Shown here: positions 9,245-18,093 of the stretch, one piece after another
How positions within the stretch are numbered: the stretch's first letter is position 1
Layout: every line of letters begins with the position of its first letter
Assembly (NCBI GenBank): GCA_963835295.1
Contig: CAWIEX010000011.1
Span: 1 to 64,000, forward strand
DNA length: 64,000 nt
Direction of reading: 5' to 3'
Source of the DNA: JAOPZW01 sp963835295
GTDB lineage: Bacteria; Actinomycetota; Thermoleophilia; Solirubrobacterales; Solirubrobacteraceae
Made by a program: the position numbers and the translations under genes
The notes under the pieces: model-generated
The model's input: the letters and a program-made list of their open reading frames with translations, nothing else
Told to the model about the DNA's origin: nothing
The model's database searches: none

Positions 9245-9317
9245 TACCGCCACGGGGATTCGAACCCCGGTTTCCGCCGTGAGAGGGCGGCGTCCTAGTC
9301 CCCTAGACGATGGCGGC
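9245..9317 (-). tRNA. tRNA-Glu (anticodon CUC), island attachment site
   Basis: 73 nt on the minus strand. Acceptor pairs 9245-9252 with 9311-9317 (one G-U), T-loop TTCGAAT, anticodon loop CCTCTCA giving CUC. The 3' end faces the integrase gene; by the usual rule for tyrosine integrases the 3' part of the gene is the attachment core. The matching left-hand copy must lie outside the window. Confidence 0.93.
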
Positions 9318-9371
9318 AGGACGCGCGTCAGGGTAGCAGCCGGCGGCGGCCGGCCCGTCCGCCGCCCATGG

Positions 9372-9383
9372 GAACATACGTTC
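9372..9383. promoter_or_regulatory. LexA-type SOS box (GAACATACGTTC)
   Basis: A perfect GAACN4GTTC palindrome ends 3 bp before the ATG at 9387. This is the core of the Gram-positive/actinobacterial LexA operator. The same motif sits at the start of the paralogous gene at 39896. Binding by LexA is inferred from sequence only. Confidence 0.6.
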
Positions 9384-9386
9384 GTC

Positions 9387-10127
9387 ATGCACGACCTGGA
9401 GCTTCGCGGGAGAGCGCTCGAATTGATCGCCGCGGGCATCAACGACTGCGAGGTCGGCCGGCGACTCGGGGTGGCGCGCACGACGGTCCGCCACTGGCGG
9501 TGGGCCACCGAGCGCGGCGCCCCGCCGCGCCCGCTCTGCTGGCGCTGCTGGCGGACCACCAGGCGCGTCGTGCTGGCGGCCGCGGACTACGCGGAGCTCC
9601 TCGGTCTGTACCTCGGCGACGGCCACATCTCGCCCATGCCGCGAAGCGAGCGCCTGCGGGTCTCTCTGGATGCGAGATACCCCGTGATCGTCGCGGACGC
9701 CGAGGCGATCCTCCAACGCGTGTTCCCCGAGTGCCGGGTCGGCCGCGTGGTGGCGGACGGGGGCTCGACGGTGGTGCTCTGGGTCTATCACCGCCACCTC
9801 TCATGCGTGTTCCCGCAGCACGGTCCTGGCAAGAAGCACGAGCGGCCGATCGAGCTCGAGCCGTGGCAGCGCGCACTGGTCGGGGCGGCGCCATGGGCGT
9901 TCGTGCGTGGCTGCATCCGGTCGGACGGCTGCTCGTTCGTCAACCGCACCGGGCGCTACGCGTATCTCAGCTACGAGTTCCGCAACTGGTCGACGGACAT
10001 CCTCGGGCTCTTCGCGTCGACCTGCTCCGCGGTGGGCCTGCATCCGCGCCAATACCGCGATCGCGTCCGGCTCTGCCGCCGGGCCGACGTCGCCCAACTG
10101 ATGACCCACGTCGGGGTAAAATCGTGA
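9387..10127 (+). CDS. HTH-LAGLIDADG protein beside tRNA genes
   Basis: 246 aa from ATG 9387; the longer frame enters the tRNA gene and is unlikely. Residues 8-38 are a helix-turn-helix (LIAAGINDCEVGRRLGVART). A CWRC pair follows at 51-54, then two LAGLIDADG-type helices, LLGLYLGDG (71-79) and FVRGCIRSDG (172-181), each keeping the acidic residue (D78, D180) that binds metal in active homing endonucleases. The block HGPGKKHER is shared with the paralogue at 39896. WhiA has these domains in the opposite order, so this is not WhiA. It lies between tRNA-Glu and tRNA-Leu(CAG), ending 27 bp before the latter, and has a LexA-type box at its start. Confidence 0.75.
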   Translation: MHDLELRGRALELIAAGINDCEVGRRLGVARTTVRHWRWATERGAPPRPLCWRCWRTTRRVVLAAADYAELLGLYLGDGHISPMPRSERLRVSLDARYPVIVADAEAILQRVFPECRVGRVVADGGSTVVLWVYHRHLSCVFPQHGPGKKHERPIELEPWQRALVGAAPWAFVRGCIRSDGCSFVNRTGRYAYLSYEFRNWSTDILGLFASTCSAVGLHPRQYRDRVRLCRRADVAQLMTHVGVKS

Positions 10128-10154
10128 AGGGACGCGCTACTCTGCTCGTCGCAA

Positions 10155-10238
10155 GCGGCTGTGGTGAAATTGGTATACACGCGGCGTTCAGGTCGCCGTG
10201 GGCTTACGCCCGTGGAGGTTCGAGTCCTCTCAGCCGCA
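10155..10238 (+). tRNA. tRNA-Leu (anticodon CAG)
   Basis: 84 nt class II tRNA. Acceptor GCGGCTG pairs with CAGCCGC, long variable arm at about 10196-10214, T-loop TTCGAGT, anticodon CAG in loop GTTCAGG. No CCA is encoded. Confidence 0.93.
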
Positions 10239-10327
10239 CTCCCCCGGTGGTCACGCTGGGGGCTGGCGCACCGCAACGACCGGGGACTTCGCGCGTCGGC
10301 TACTAGGGGAGCGCCGCGGCTCGGGCG

Positions 10328-10996
10328 TCAGCGCTCGCCCCGGCGCTCCGCCTCGCGGCGCGACACGGGCGCGGTACGGAAGACGCGGTCCCAGTAGGGC
10401 GCGCTGATCCCGAAGCCGCGGGTGTCGTCCTGGAAGTGGTGGCGCAGGTGCAGCTCGCGCAGCCGCCGCCCGATCCGGCTGCGCGGTATGCGGTGGTGGA
10501 GGTACCAGTGCATCGTGTCGTAGACGACGTAGCCGACCAGGAAGCCGGCCGACACCGCCAGCCACGCCGGCGCGCCGAAGAGCACGCGGTACACGCCGAG
10601 GAAGATCGCCGCCAGCGGGATCGATGCGCTGGGCGGCATCACGAGGCGGTTGGGATCGTTGGGGTGCTCGTGATGCACGCCGTGGATCAGCCAGTGCAGC
10701 TTCGCGCCGAGGCCGTCCTCGGGCTCGAAGTGGAAGATCACGCGGTGCAGCCAGTACTCGGTCAGCGTCCACAGGCCGTAGCCCACGACGCCCCACGCGA
10801 GCAGCGTGCCCACGCTCATGCGGTCGGTGGCGTAGCCGACGAGGACCGCGACCACCGGCAGGTAGAGCAGCGCGGGCACGGCGGGGTGCACGCGCGTGAA
10901 GCGGTCGAGCATCGGCCAGGGCAGGAGCGGCGGCGAGGCGCGCAGGTGCTCGCTGCGGTCGTCGGGATCGTCGAAGGTGTTGGATGCGGCGCTCAT
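10328..10996 (-). CDS. Fatty acid hydroxylase / sterol desaturase superfamily membrane protein
   Basis: 222 aa with the start set at ATG 10996, which gives MSAASN; a longer frame to 11095 is unlikely. Membrane helices fall near residues 40-80 and 120-150. The eight-histidine di-iron signature is present: HRVIFH, HGVHHEH, HWYLHH and HLRHHF. Members hydroxylate lipids in the membrane with O2; the substrate here (fatty acyl, carotenoid or sterol-like) cannot be told. It stands alone, tail to tail with the tRNA-Leu. Confidence 0.85.
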   Translation of the reverse strand: MSAASNTFDDPDDRSEHLRASPPLLPWPMLDRFTRVHPAVPALLYLPVVAVLVGYATDRMSVGTLLAWGVVGYGLWTLTEYWLHRVIFHFEPEDGLGAKLHWLIHGVHHEHPNDPNRLVMPPSASIPLAAIFLGVYRVLFGAPAWLAVSAGFLVGYVVYDTMHWYLHHRIPRSRIGRRLRELHLRHHFQDDTRGFGISAPYWDRVFRTAPVSRREAERRGER

Positions 10997-11078
10997 TGGT
11001 GGCCCCCAGGCGAGACGGAATTGGGCTTCCGGTTCGACCAACGGTTTTACCAAACCGGCCCCTCGGCCGCGACTGCAA

Positions 11079-12436
11079 TTAGGCAACCCGAACACGCACT
11101 CGGCTTTCCGTCTGCGCCGGTGGCGGGAAGGCGAGCGTGACGACCAGCCCGCCGCCCGCGGCGTTGGCCGCCTGAACCGTCGCTCCGTGGGCCTCGGCGA
11201 CCTGCCGCACGATGGCCAGCCCGAGGCCCGAGCCCCCCTGCGGGCGCCGCCGCGTGCCGCGGAAGAAGCGGTCGAAGAGCTGCCCGAGCTCCTCGTCCGG
11301 CGCCCCGGGGCCGTGGTCGCGGACCTCGAGCACCCCGTCGCGCAGCGCGACCTCCACCACGCCGGCGGGCGGGCTGAAGGCGGTGGCGTTGTCGAGGACG
11401 TTGTTGACCGCGCGGCCGAGCCGGTCGGGCACGCCGGAGATCACGCACGGCTCGAGCTGCGCTCGGAAGCGGACGCCCGGCGCGTGGCGCCGTGCCCGCG
11501 CCACCGCCTCGCTCACCAGCGCGTCGAGGGCCACATCCTCGATCGGCGGGTCACCCTCGTCGCCGCGCGCGAGCTCGATGAGGTCGCCCACCAGCCCGCT
11601 GAGCTCCTCGGACTGGCCCACCATGTCGCGCAGCAGCGCGCGCCGCTCCCCCTCCTCGAGCTCGGCACCGGCGAGCAGGACCTCCATGTTGGTGCGCAAC
11701 GAGGTCACCGGCGTGCGCAGCTCATGCGAGGCATCGGCCACGAGCTGTCGCTGAGCGGCCTGGGAGGCCTGCACGCGGTCGAGCATCGCGTCAAAGCGCT
11801 GCGCCATCCGGCCGACCTCGTCCTCGCCCCGCGCCCCGATGCGTCGACCGAGGTCGCCGGTGGCCTCGATGTGCTCGGCCGCCTGGGTGAGCTCCGAGAT
11901 GGGCCGGATGACCGGCCGCGCGAACAGGCGCGCGAGCAGCGCGGCGAACGCCGTGCCCACGAGCACGAGCAGCACCAGCACGATCCGCAGGCGCCCGAGC
12001 ACCGCGTCGACGCTCTCCAGCGAGCGGCCGAGCTGCACCGCGCCCAGGCCCTCGATCGGCACCGTGATGACCCGTAGGTGCAGGCCGTCGGCGGTGCGGT
12101 CGGTGAGGAACGGGGCGCCGGCGCCAGTGCCCCCAGCCGCCGCCCGATCGCCGCTGATCACTCCGATGGCCAGGCCGCCCTGGCGATCGCGTGCCACCCC
12201 GTCGGGCCCGATGACCTGCGAGAACTCGGCCGGCCCGCCCGCCTTGCGCGATGGCGCGGGCGGCGCGCCGCCGCGCAGGGCGCCGATGCGCTGCACGAGC
12301 TCGCCCTGCGCGCGCAGCGGGCGGTCGACCTGCGCGCGCAGCTCGCTGCGCATGGCCAGGTAGCAGACGAGAGACGCCAGCGCGACCGTCACGCCCACGG
12401 CCGCCGCGGACATGAGCATGAGGCGCCGGCGCAGGG

Positions 12437-12440
<4 letters not shown>
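11079..12440 (-). CDS. Sensor histidine kinase
   Basis: 453 aa. Two membrane helices (about residues 7-28 and 155-178) flank an extracellular sensor loop of about 125 residues. A HAMP linker follows (ARPVIRPISELTQ), then the dimerisation domain with the phosphoacceptor histidine in DASHELRTPVTSL, and the ATPase domain with N-box NNVLDN, G1 DHGPG and G2 GGSGLGLAI. Its start overlaps the stop of the response regulator by 4 bp (ATGA), so the two form one operon. The signal is unknown; the layout resembles MprB/BaeS-type envelope sensors. Confidence 0.93.
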
Positions 12441-13108
<668 letters not shown>

Positions 13109-13219
13109 CGCCGCGTCCAGGACACCACGAAGCCGTAAGAGTTGGCGAAGAGCAACGGGCGACGTTTAGGTACCGTCACATGCGGAATACCGTGCGGACA
13201 CCGCGTGACCGGCCCCGCG

Positions 13220-13585
13220 ATGACCCTGACCGTCGACATCCCCCGTGACCCGATGGCGCCCGCCGCCGCGCGGCGTGCCATCGAGGCACTCTCCGGCCGG
13301 GTCGCCGACGACGTCATCCCCGACGTCAAGCTGCTCGTCTCCGAGCTCGTCACGAACTCGGTCAAGTACGGCGGCGACGGTGCGCTGCGCCTGCAGATCG
13401 AGACCGAAGGCCCGCGCAAGCTGCGCGCCGACGTCGTCGACCAGGGCGTGGGCTTCGTCCCCGTCGCGCGCGACCGGCCGGCGACGGAGGTCGGCGGCTG
13501 GGGCCTTCACCTCGTCCAGACGCTCTCCAATCGCTGGGGCGTCCACGAGGGCTCGACCCACGTGTGGTTCGAGATCGACCGCTGA
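13220..13585 (+). CDS. RsbW/SpoIIAB-like ATP-binding protein (possible anti-sigma factor)
   Basis: 121 aa from ATG 13220; upstream in-frame codons to 13142 give a non-conserved basic leader. The HATPase_c fold is shown by an N-box (ELVTNSVKYGG), G1 (DVVDQGVGFV) and a glycine-rich G2 (GGWGLHLVQTL). Stand-alone copies of this domain are usually serine-kinase anti-sigma factors or their relatives. No sigma factor or anti-anti-sigma partner lies beside it. A hairpin terminator follows. Confidence 0.85.
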   Translation: MTLTVDIPRDPMAPAAARRAIEALSGRVADDVIPDVKLLVSELVTNSVKYGGDGALRLQIETEGPRKLRADVVDQGVGFVPVARDRPATEVGGWGLHLVQTLSNRWGVHEGSTHVWFEIDR

Positions 13586-13590
13586 CGCGC

Positions 13591-13618
13591 GAAGGGCCCG
13601 TCTCGCGACGGGCCCTTC
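13591..13618 (+). terminator. Hairpin terminator after the RsbW-like gene
   Basis: Perfect 12-bp stem (13591-13602 with 13607-13618) and a TCGC tetraloop, 5 bp after the stop codon. No T-run. Confidence 0.8.
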
Positions 13619-13698
13619 GGGGCACTCGACCTCTCTCGTAGCAGCGGAGGTACCCGGCGCGCGCCGATCCTGAACCTCCTGCTCTAGGCTCGCCCGCC

Positions 13699-15174
13699 AT
13701 GGACGATGCTCTCACTCGCCGCCAGCTCGTCGGAGCGGGAGCCGCCGGCGCGGCTCTCCTCGCCCTGCGGGCCTCTCCCGCCCCCGCCGCGGCGCGGCGG
13801 CGCACGCGACGCGCCGACGTCTGCGTCGTGGGCGCCGGGCTCTCCGGGCTCGCCGCCGCCCGGGCCCTCGTCGCCGCCGGCCACACCGTCGTCGTGCTCG
13901 AGGCGCGCGACCGCGTCGGCGGGCGCACGCTGAACGCCCCGCTCGGAGCCGATCACGTCACCGAGCTCGGCGGCGAGTACGTCGGCCCGACGCAGGACCG
14001 CATCCTGGCGCTCGCCAAGGCCGTAGGGGTCAAGACCTTCCCGACCTACAACACGGGGTCGAACGTGCTCCTCGCCGGGGGCGCGCGGTCGCTGTACGCG
14101 GCGGTTCCCGGCCTGCCCGATGACCCCGACGTCCAGCAGGCGATCCTCGCGTCGCTCAAACTCGACGCCCTCGCCAAGCAGGCCGGCGTGAGCGCGCCGT
14201 GGAAGGCCAAGCAGGCCAGGGCCTGGGACGCGATGACGCTCGACGACTGGATGCGCGCAGAGGTCTCGAGCCCCAAGGGCCAGGCGGTCTTCATCTCCGC
14301 GTGCCAGGGGATCTGGGGCGCCGACCCGAAGGAGATGTCGCTCCTCTACGTGCTGCAGTACACGGCCGCGGCCGGCAACGCGAAGACCGCCGGCTCCTTC
14401 CTGCGGCTCATCACCACCGGCGGGGGCGCGCAGGAGAGCCGCTTCGTCGGCGGCTCGCAGGTCATCAGCGAGAAGGTCGCCGATCGCCTGGGCAAGCACG
14501 TCGTGCTGAAGGCGCCGGTCACGGTGGTCGCCCAAAATGGCGACGGAGTGCGCGTTGTCGCGGGCTCGACCACCGTCGAGGCACGCCACGTGATCCTCGC
14601 GGTGCCGCCCGCGCTCGCTTCGCGGCTGGCCTACTCGCCGGCGTTGCCCAAGGGGAAGGCGAAGCTGCTCAGGGCTCTCGTGCCCGGCAGCCTGACCAAG
14701 GCCGAGGCCGTTTACGACCGCCCGTTCTGGCGCGACGCGGGGCTCAGCGGGCAGGGAGTCGCCGACGTCGGCGCAGCGACCACGATCTTCGACAACTCGC
14801 CGCCCGACGGCTCGGTCGGCGTGCTCTTCGGGTTCATCGGCGGCTCCGCCCATGGCCCGTGGTCGAAGCTGCCGGCCGACCAGCGGCGCGCCCAGGTGCT
14901 CGAGAATCTCGCCGCCTTCGTCGGCGACCAGGCGCGCACGCCAACGGGCTATATCGAGCAGGACTGGACCAAGGAGCGCTGGACGCGCGGCTGCCCCGTC
15001 GCCCACGTGGCCCCGGGCGTGCTGACCAAGTACGGGCCGTGGCTGCGGCGCTCGGTCGGCAAGGTGCACTTCGCCGGGACCGAGACCGCCGACTACTGGT
15101 TGGGTTACATGGACGGCGCCGTGCGCTCCGGCGAGCGCGCGGCCCGCGAGGTCCTCGCGGCGCTTCGCCGCTGA
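13699..15174 (+). CDS. Tat-exported flavin monoamine oxidase
   Basis: 491 aa. A twin-arginine signal (RRQLVG at 7-12 followed by an alanine-rich hydrophobic core and APAAA) indicates export after FAD loading. The dinucleotide motif VVGAGLSGLAAARAL (about 44-58) and EARDRVGGRT match flavin amine oxidases. The C-terminal FAD-binding end FAGTETADYW...MDGAVRSG is present. Expected reaction: oxidative deamination of an amine with H2O2 release; substrate unknown. The lipoate-ligase-like gene follows 8 bp downstream and may share its transcript. Confidence 0.9.
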   Translation: MDDALTRRQLVGAGAAGAALLALRASPAPAAARRRTRRADVCVVGAGLSGLAAARALVAAGHTVVVLEARDRVGGRTLNAPLGADHVTELGGEYVGPTQDRILALAKAVGVKTFPTYNTGSNVLLAGGARSLYAAVPGLPDDPDVQQAILASLKLDALAKQAGVSAPWKAKQARAWDAMTLDDWMRAEVSSPKGQAVFISACQGIWGADPKEMSLLYVLQYTAAAGNAKTAGSFLRLITTGGGAQESRFVGGSQVISEKVADRLGKHVVLKAPVTVVAQNGDGVRVVAGSTTVEARHVILAVPPALASRLAYSPALPKGKAKLLRALVPGSLTKAEAVYDRPFWRDAGLSGQGVADVGAATTIFDNSPPDGSVGVLFGFIGGSAHGPWSKLPADQRRAQVLENLAAFVGDQARTPTGYIEQDWTKERWTRGCPVAHVAPGVLTKYGPWLRRSVGKVHFAGTETADYWLGYMDGAVRSGERAAREVLAALRR

Positions 15175-15182
15175 CGCCCGGC

Positions 15183-15929
15183 GTGCTCCTGCTGCGCGAC
15201 TCGTTCCCCGAGGGCCCCGCCCTCGACATCGCGGTCTCCCACGCGCTGCTCATGCGCGTGGCCCGCGGCGAGCTCGAGCCCACGGTCCGGCTCTACGCGC
15301 CGGCGCCGACGCTCGCCTTCGGGCGCCTCGACGCCCTGCGGCCCGGCTTCGCCGAGGCGGGTGATGCGGCGCGCGACGCCGGCTTTCACCCCATCGTGCG
15401 CCTGGCCGGCGGGCACGCCGCGGCCTACCACGAGCAGTCGCTCATCTACGAGGAGATCGTCGCCGAGGCCGACGTCACCGCCGGCCTGCACGACCGCTTC
15501 CGCGATGCCGCCGACCTGCTGGCGGGGGCGCTCGCCGACCTCGGCGTCGAGACCCAGGTCGGCGAGATCGCCGGCGAGTACTGCCCCGGCGCGTACACCG
15601 TCAGCGCCGCCGGGCGGATCAAGCTCGTGGGCAGCGCCCAGCGCGCCATGCGCGGGGGCGCGCTGCTGAGCGCGTTCCTCCTCGTGGGCGGCGGCGACCG
15701 GCTGCGCGGGGTGCTCTTCGACGTCTATCGCGCGCTGGAGATCCCCTGGCGGTCGGCCACCGCGGGCGCGCTCGACGACGTGGCGCCCGGGGTAACGATG
15801 GAGGCGGTGCAGGAGGCGGTCCTGGCCGCCCGCGGCGAGGACCGCGAGCTGGCCGGCGCGACCGTCGACGCCACGACGCTCGCGCTCGCGCGCACGCTCG
15901 AGGGGCGCCACCGCTTCCCCTTCGGCTGA
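15183..15929 (+). CDS. Lipoate-protein ligase A-like (BPL/LplA/LipB superfamily)
   Basis: 248 aa. GTG 15183 is the first sensible start after the amine oxidase stop and gives VLLLRDSF. The acyl-transferase fold is marked by RLAGGHAAAYHEQSL (the RxxGGGxVxHD-type loop) and by GRIKLVGSAQRAM, which holds the conserved lysine. Members attach lipoate or octanoate to 2-oxoacid dehydrogenase and glycine-cleavage proteins, or act as octanoyl transferases. No lipoyl substrate protein is next to it, so the exact role is open. Confidence 0.8.
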   Translation: MLLLRDSFPEGPALDIAVSHALLMRVARGELEPTVRLYAPAPTLAFGRLDALRPGFAEAGDAARDAGFHPIVRLAGGHAAAYHEQSLIYEEIVAEADVTAGLHDRFRDAADLLAGALADLGVETQVGEIAGEYCPGAYTVSAAGRIKLVGSAQRAMRGGALLSAFLLVGGGDRLRGVLFDVYRALEIPWRSATAGALDDVAPGVTMEAVQEAVLAARGEDRELAGATVDATTLALARTLEGRHRFPFG

Positions 15930-15941
15930 GTCGCTCGACGT

Positions 15942-16424
15942 TCAGCGCACCCGCAGCTGGATCGCCGGCGCGGGCGCCAGCAGCATGGTCAGCCCCGTGC
16001 GCGGATCGCGCGGCGAGGCGCGCCGCTCGCGCAGGGCGACCGCGGCCCAGGGCCGGCCGGTGTCGAGCGCCGGCGCCAGGTCGACGGCGACCTCGCGCGG
16101 CACCCAGCCCAGCTGCGCCACGCCGCCTTCGGGGTGCACGGCGATCGCGTTGGGGTCGTACTCGTTGTCGGGGTCGCGGCGCAGGGTCAGCGGCCGCCCG
16201 GGCGCGACGGCGTGCTCGTCGGCCAGGGCCTGCGCGTGGTGGCGCGCGGCGCCCGCGACGCTCGCGACGATCAGCCCGGCCCCGACGACCTCGGGGGCGT
16301 CGCGCGCCAGGAAGCGGCCGGACTCGGGGTCGACGAGCTGGTAGCCGGAGAGCCAGACGACGCCGCCGTCGTGCGGGTACCAGTAGCGCTCCTCGAAGGC
16401 GACGTCGACGACGGCGGGCTCCAT
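15942..16424 (-). CDS. Stand-alone HIRAN-domain protein
   Basis: 160 aa. The central part reads as a HIRAN domain: VAGAARHH, a basic/aspartate stretch LRRDPDNEYDPNAIAV, and LGWVPREVA. HIRAN binds 3' ends of single-stranded DNA in HLTF and occurs alone or fused in bacterial DNA-repair and phage proteins. Here there is no helicase or nuclease fusion. The gene is divergent from the AraC regulator at 16472, with only 47 bp between starts. Confidence 0.75.
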   Translation of the reverse strand: MEPAVVDVAFEERYWYPHDGGVVWLSGYQLVDPESGRFLARDAPEVVGAGLIVASVAGAARHHAQALADEHAVAPGRPLTLRRDPDNEYDPNAIAVHPEGGVAQLGWVPREVAVDLAPALDTGRPWAAVALRERRASPRDPRTGLTMLLAPAPAIQLRVR

Positions 16425-16471
16425 GCCATCAGCCTAGGACGCCGCCCGGGCTGGGTAGCATCGACGACGGG

Positions 16472-16894
16472 ATGAGCCAGGCCGTCGAAGACTCCAACCG
16501 TCGACTGCTGCGCGCCCGCGACGCGATGGACGGCAGCTACGCGCGCCCCCTCGACATCGCCGCCCTCGCGCGCATCGCCCACGTCTCCGAGGCGCACTTC
16601 ATCCGCACCTTCCGGGCCACCTTCGGCGAGACGCCGCATCGCTACCTGCAGCGCCGGCGGGTCGAGCGCGCGATGTTCCTGCTCGTGCAGACCGACCGCA
16701 GCGTGACCGACATCTGCCTCGACGTCGGCTTCACCAGCCTCGGGACGTTCAGCCGCACCTTCCACGCCATCGTCGGCGAGTCGCCCACCAGCTACCGCGA
16801 CCGCGGCGTCGCCCACAACGTCCCGAATTGCTTCGCCATGGCCTGGACGCGACCGAGCAGTTTCGGAGAAGCCAACGGTCATCGGAGCAACTAG
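16472..16894 (+). CDS. Short AraC-family regulator
   Basis: 140 aa, essentially only the AraC DNA-binding domain: two helix-turn-helix units, with ALARIAHVSEAHFIRTFRA and DICLDVGFTSLGTFSRTF plus the GESPTSYR end. There is no sensor domain. It lies 10 bp before a VOC protein gene and 465 bp before a second AraC gene of the same type, so the three likely form a unit. Confidence 0.88.
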   Translation: MSQAVEDSNRRLLRARDAMDGSYARPLDIAALARIAHVSEAHFIRTFRATFGETPHRYLQRRRVERAMFLLVQTDRSVTDICLDVGFTSLGTFSRTFHAIVGESPTSYRDRGVAHNVPNCFAMAWTRPSSFGEANGHRSN

Positions 16895-16904
16895 CGTCAC
16901 CGCC

Positions 16905-17354
16905 ATGCTGAACATCACGCACTCATCCATCTTCGTGCTCGACCAGGACGAGGCCCTGGACTTCTACGTCGGCAAGCTCGGCTTCGAGGTCAACGCCGAC
17001 GTCGACATGGGCTTCATGCGCTGGCTGACCATCAGCGCCCCCGGCGACCCCGATCGCGAGATCCTCCTCGAGCGCCCCGGGCCGCCGGCCCACGACGACG
17101 CGACGGCCGAGCAGGTCCGCGAGCTCGTCACCAAGGGCGCGGCGGGGTTCGCGCTCGGCCTGCGGACCGACGACTGCCGTAAGACCTACAAGGAGCTCAA
17201 GGCCAAGGGCGTCGAGTTCATCGACGAGCCGACCGAGCGCTTCTACGGCGTCGATTGCGGGCTGCGCGACCCGTTCGGCAACAACATCCGCATCGTGGAG
17301 CCCGCGCCGGGGCCGCTCGTCCCGCCCGACCCGGCCGAGTTCGCGCAGAGCTGA
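16905..17354 (+). CDS. VOC-superfamily (glyoxalase-like) protein
   Basis: 149 aa, one pair of beta-alpha-beta-beta-beta modules. It begins with HSSIFVLDQDEALDFYVGKLGF and ends with a metal-site-like D..FGNNIRIVE. It probably binds a divalent metal and a small hydrophobic or antibiotic-like ligand. Flanked on both sides by short AraC regulators (10 bp and 5 bp gaps), which probably control it. Confidence 0.85.
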   Translation: MLNITHSSIFVLDQDEALDFYVGKLGFEVNADVDMGFMRWLTISAPGDPDREILLERPGPPAHDDATAEQVRELVTKGAAGFALGLRTDDCRKTYKELKAKGVEFIDEPTERFYGVDCGLRDPFGNNIRIVEPAPGPLVPPDPAEFAQS

Positions 17355-17359
17355 GCGCC

Positions 17360-17773
17360 ATGGCCCCGGTCGCGCCCGCACGCCACCTGCTGCGGGCGCG
17401 CGACCTGGCCGACCGCCGCTACGCCGAGGCGCTCGACGTCCCCGACCTCGCGCGCGCGGCGCGCCTGTCACCCGCGCACTTCAGCCGCGAGTTCGCGCGC
17501 GCCTTCGGCGAGACCCCGCACCGCTACCTGCTGACGCGGCGCCTGGAGCGCGCCGCCGCGCTGCTGCGCACCACCGACCGCTCGGTGGCCGACATCTGCA
17601 TGACCGTCGGCCTGCGCAGCGTCGGCTCGTTCACCACGAGCTTCGGGCGGATGTACGGGCTCTCGCCGACGGCGTACCGCGCGACGTACCCGCCGGCCTC
17701 CGAGCGCGCGCGGGTGCCGAGCTGCGTGCTGCGAGCGTGGGGTCGCCCGTGGACGGCTCGCCCGCGCGCCTAG
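17360..17773 (+). CDS. Short AraC-family regulator
   Basis: 137 aa from ATG 17360, 5 bp after the VOC stop. The same DNA-binding-only design as the gene at 16472, with HFSREFARAFGETPHRYLLTRR and DICMTVGLRSVGSFTTSF. The pair look like duplicates around the VOC gene. Its 3' end overlaps the convergent Dabb gene by 4 bp. Confidence 0.85.
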   Translation: MAPVAPARHLLRARDLADRRYAEALDVPDLARAARLSPAHFSREFARAFGETPHRYLLTRRLERAAALLRTTDRSVADICMTVGLRSVGSFTTSFGRMYGLSPTAYRATYPPASERARVPSCVLRAWGRPWTARPRA

Positions 17774-18084
17774 CGCGCCTCGTAGTCGATCTCCTGGAAG
17801 GCGGTGACCTCGGCCAGCCAGCGCTCCTGCACGAAGGCGACGTGCTCGGGGTGCTCGTTGTAGAGGTCGTAGGCGGCGCGGTCGGCGAACTCCATCGACA
17901 GGCCGTGGACGAAGTCGTTCTTCGGGCTGACCTCGCGCAGGACCTCGAAGGCCTCGACGCCGGGGATGACGTCGGACAGGCGGGCGGCCGCGGCAAGGAA
18001 GTCGGCCTCCTCGTCCGAGCCCTGCGGATGGGCGAGCACGAACGAGACCGTGTGGCGGATGCGGCCGGGGGTCAGGGCGGGCAT
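17770..18084 (-). CDS. Dabb-family stress-responsive alpha/beta-barrel protein
   Basis: 104 aa. The single ferredoxin-like Dabb domain begins with IRHTVSFVLAHP and continues with an F..L......FVHGLSMEF...AAYDLYNEHPEHVAFV pattern. Such proteins form dimeric barrels; some bind small ligands or act as cyclases, most are of unknown function. Convergent with the AraC gene. Confidence 0.8.
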   Translation of the reverse strand: MPALTPGRIRHTVSFVLAHPQGSDEEADFLAAAARLSDVIPGVEAFEVLREVSPKNDFVHGLSMEFADRAAYDLYNEHPEHVAFVQERWLAEVTAFQEIDYEAR

Positions 18085-18093
18085 GGGCGCAGG

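Noticed and set aside
9387..10127. WhiA sporulation regulator
   Set aside because: WhiA has LAGLIDADG first and the HTH last and has lost the metal acids; this protein has the reverse order and keeps them.
10896..12077. A 393-codon plus-strand frame opposite the sensor kinase
   Set aside because: Antisense to a kinase with complete H, N and G boxes; no motif of its own.
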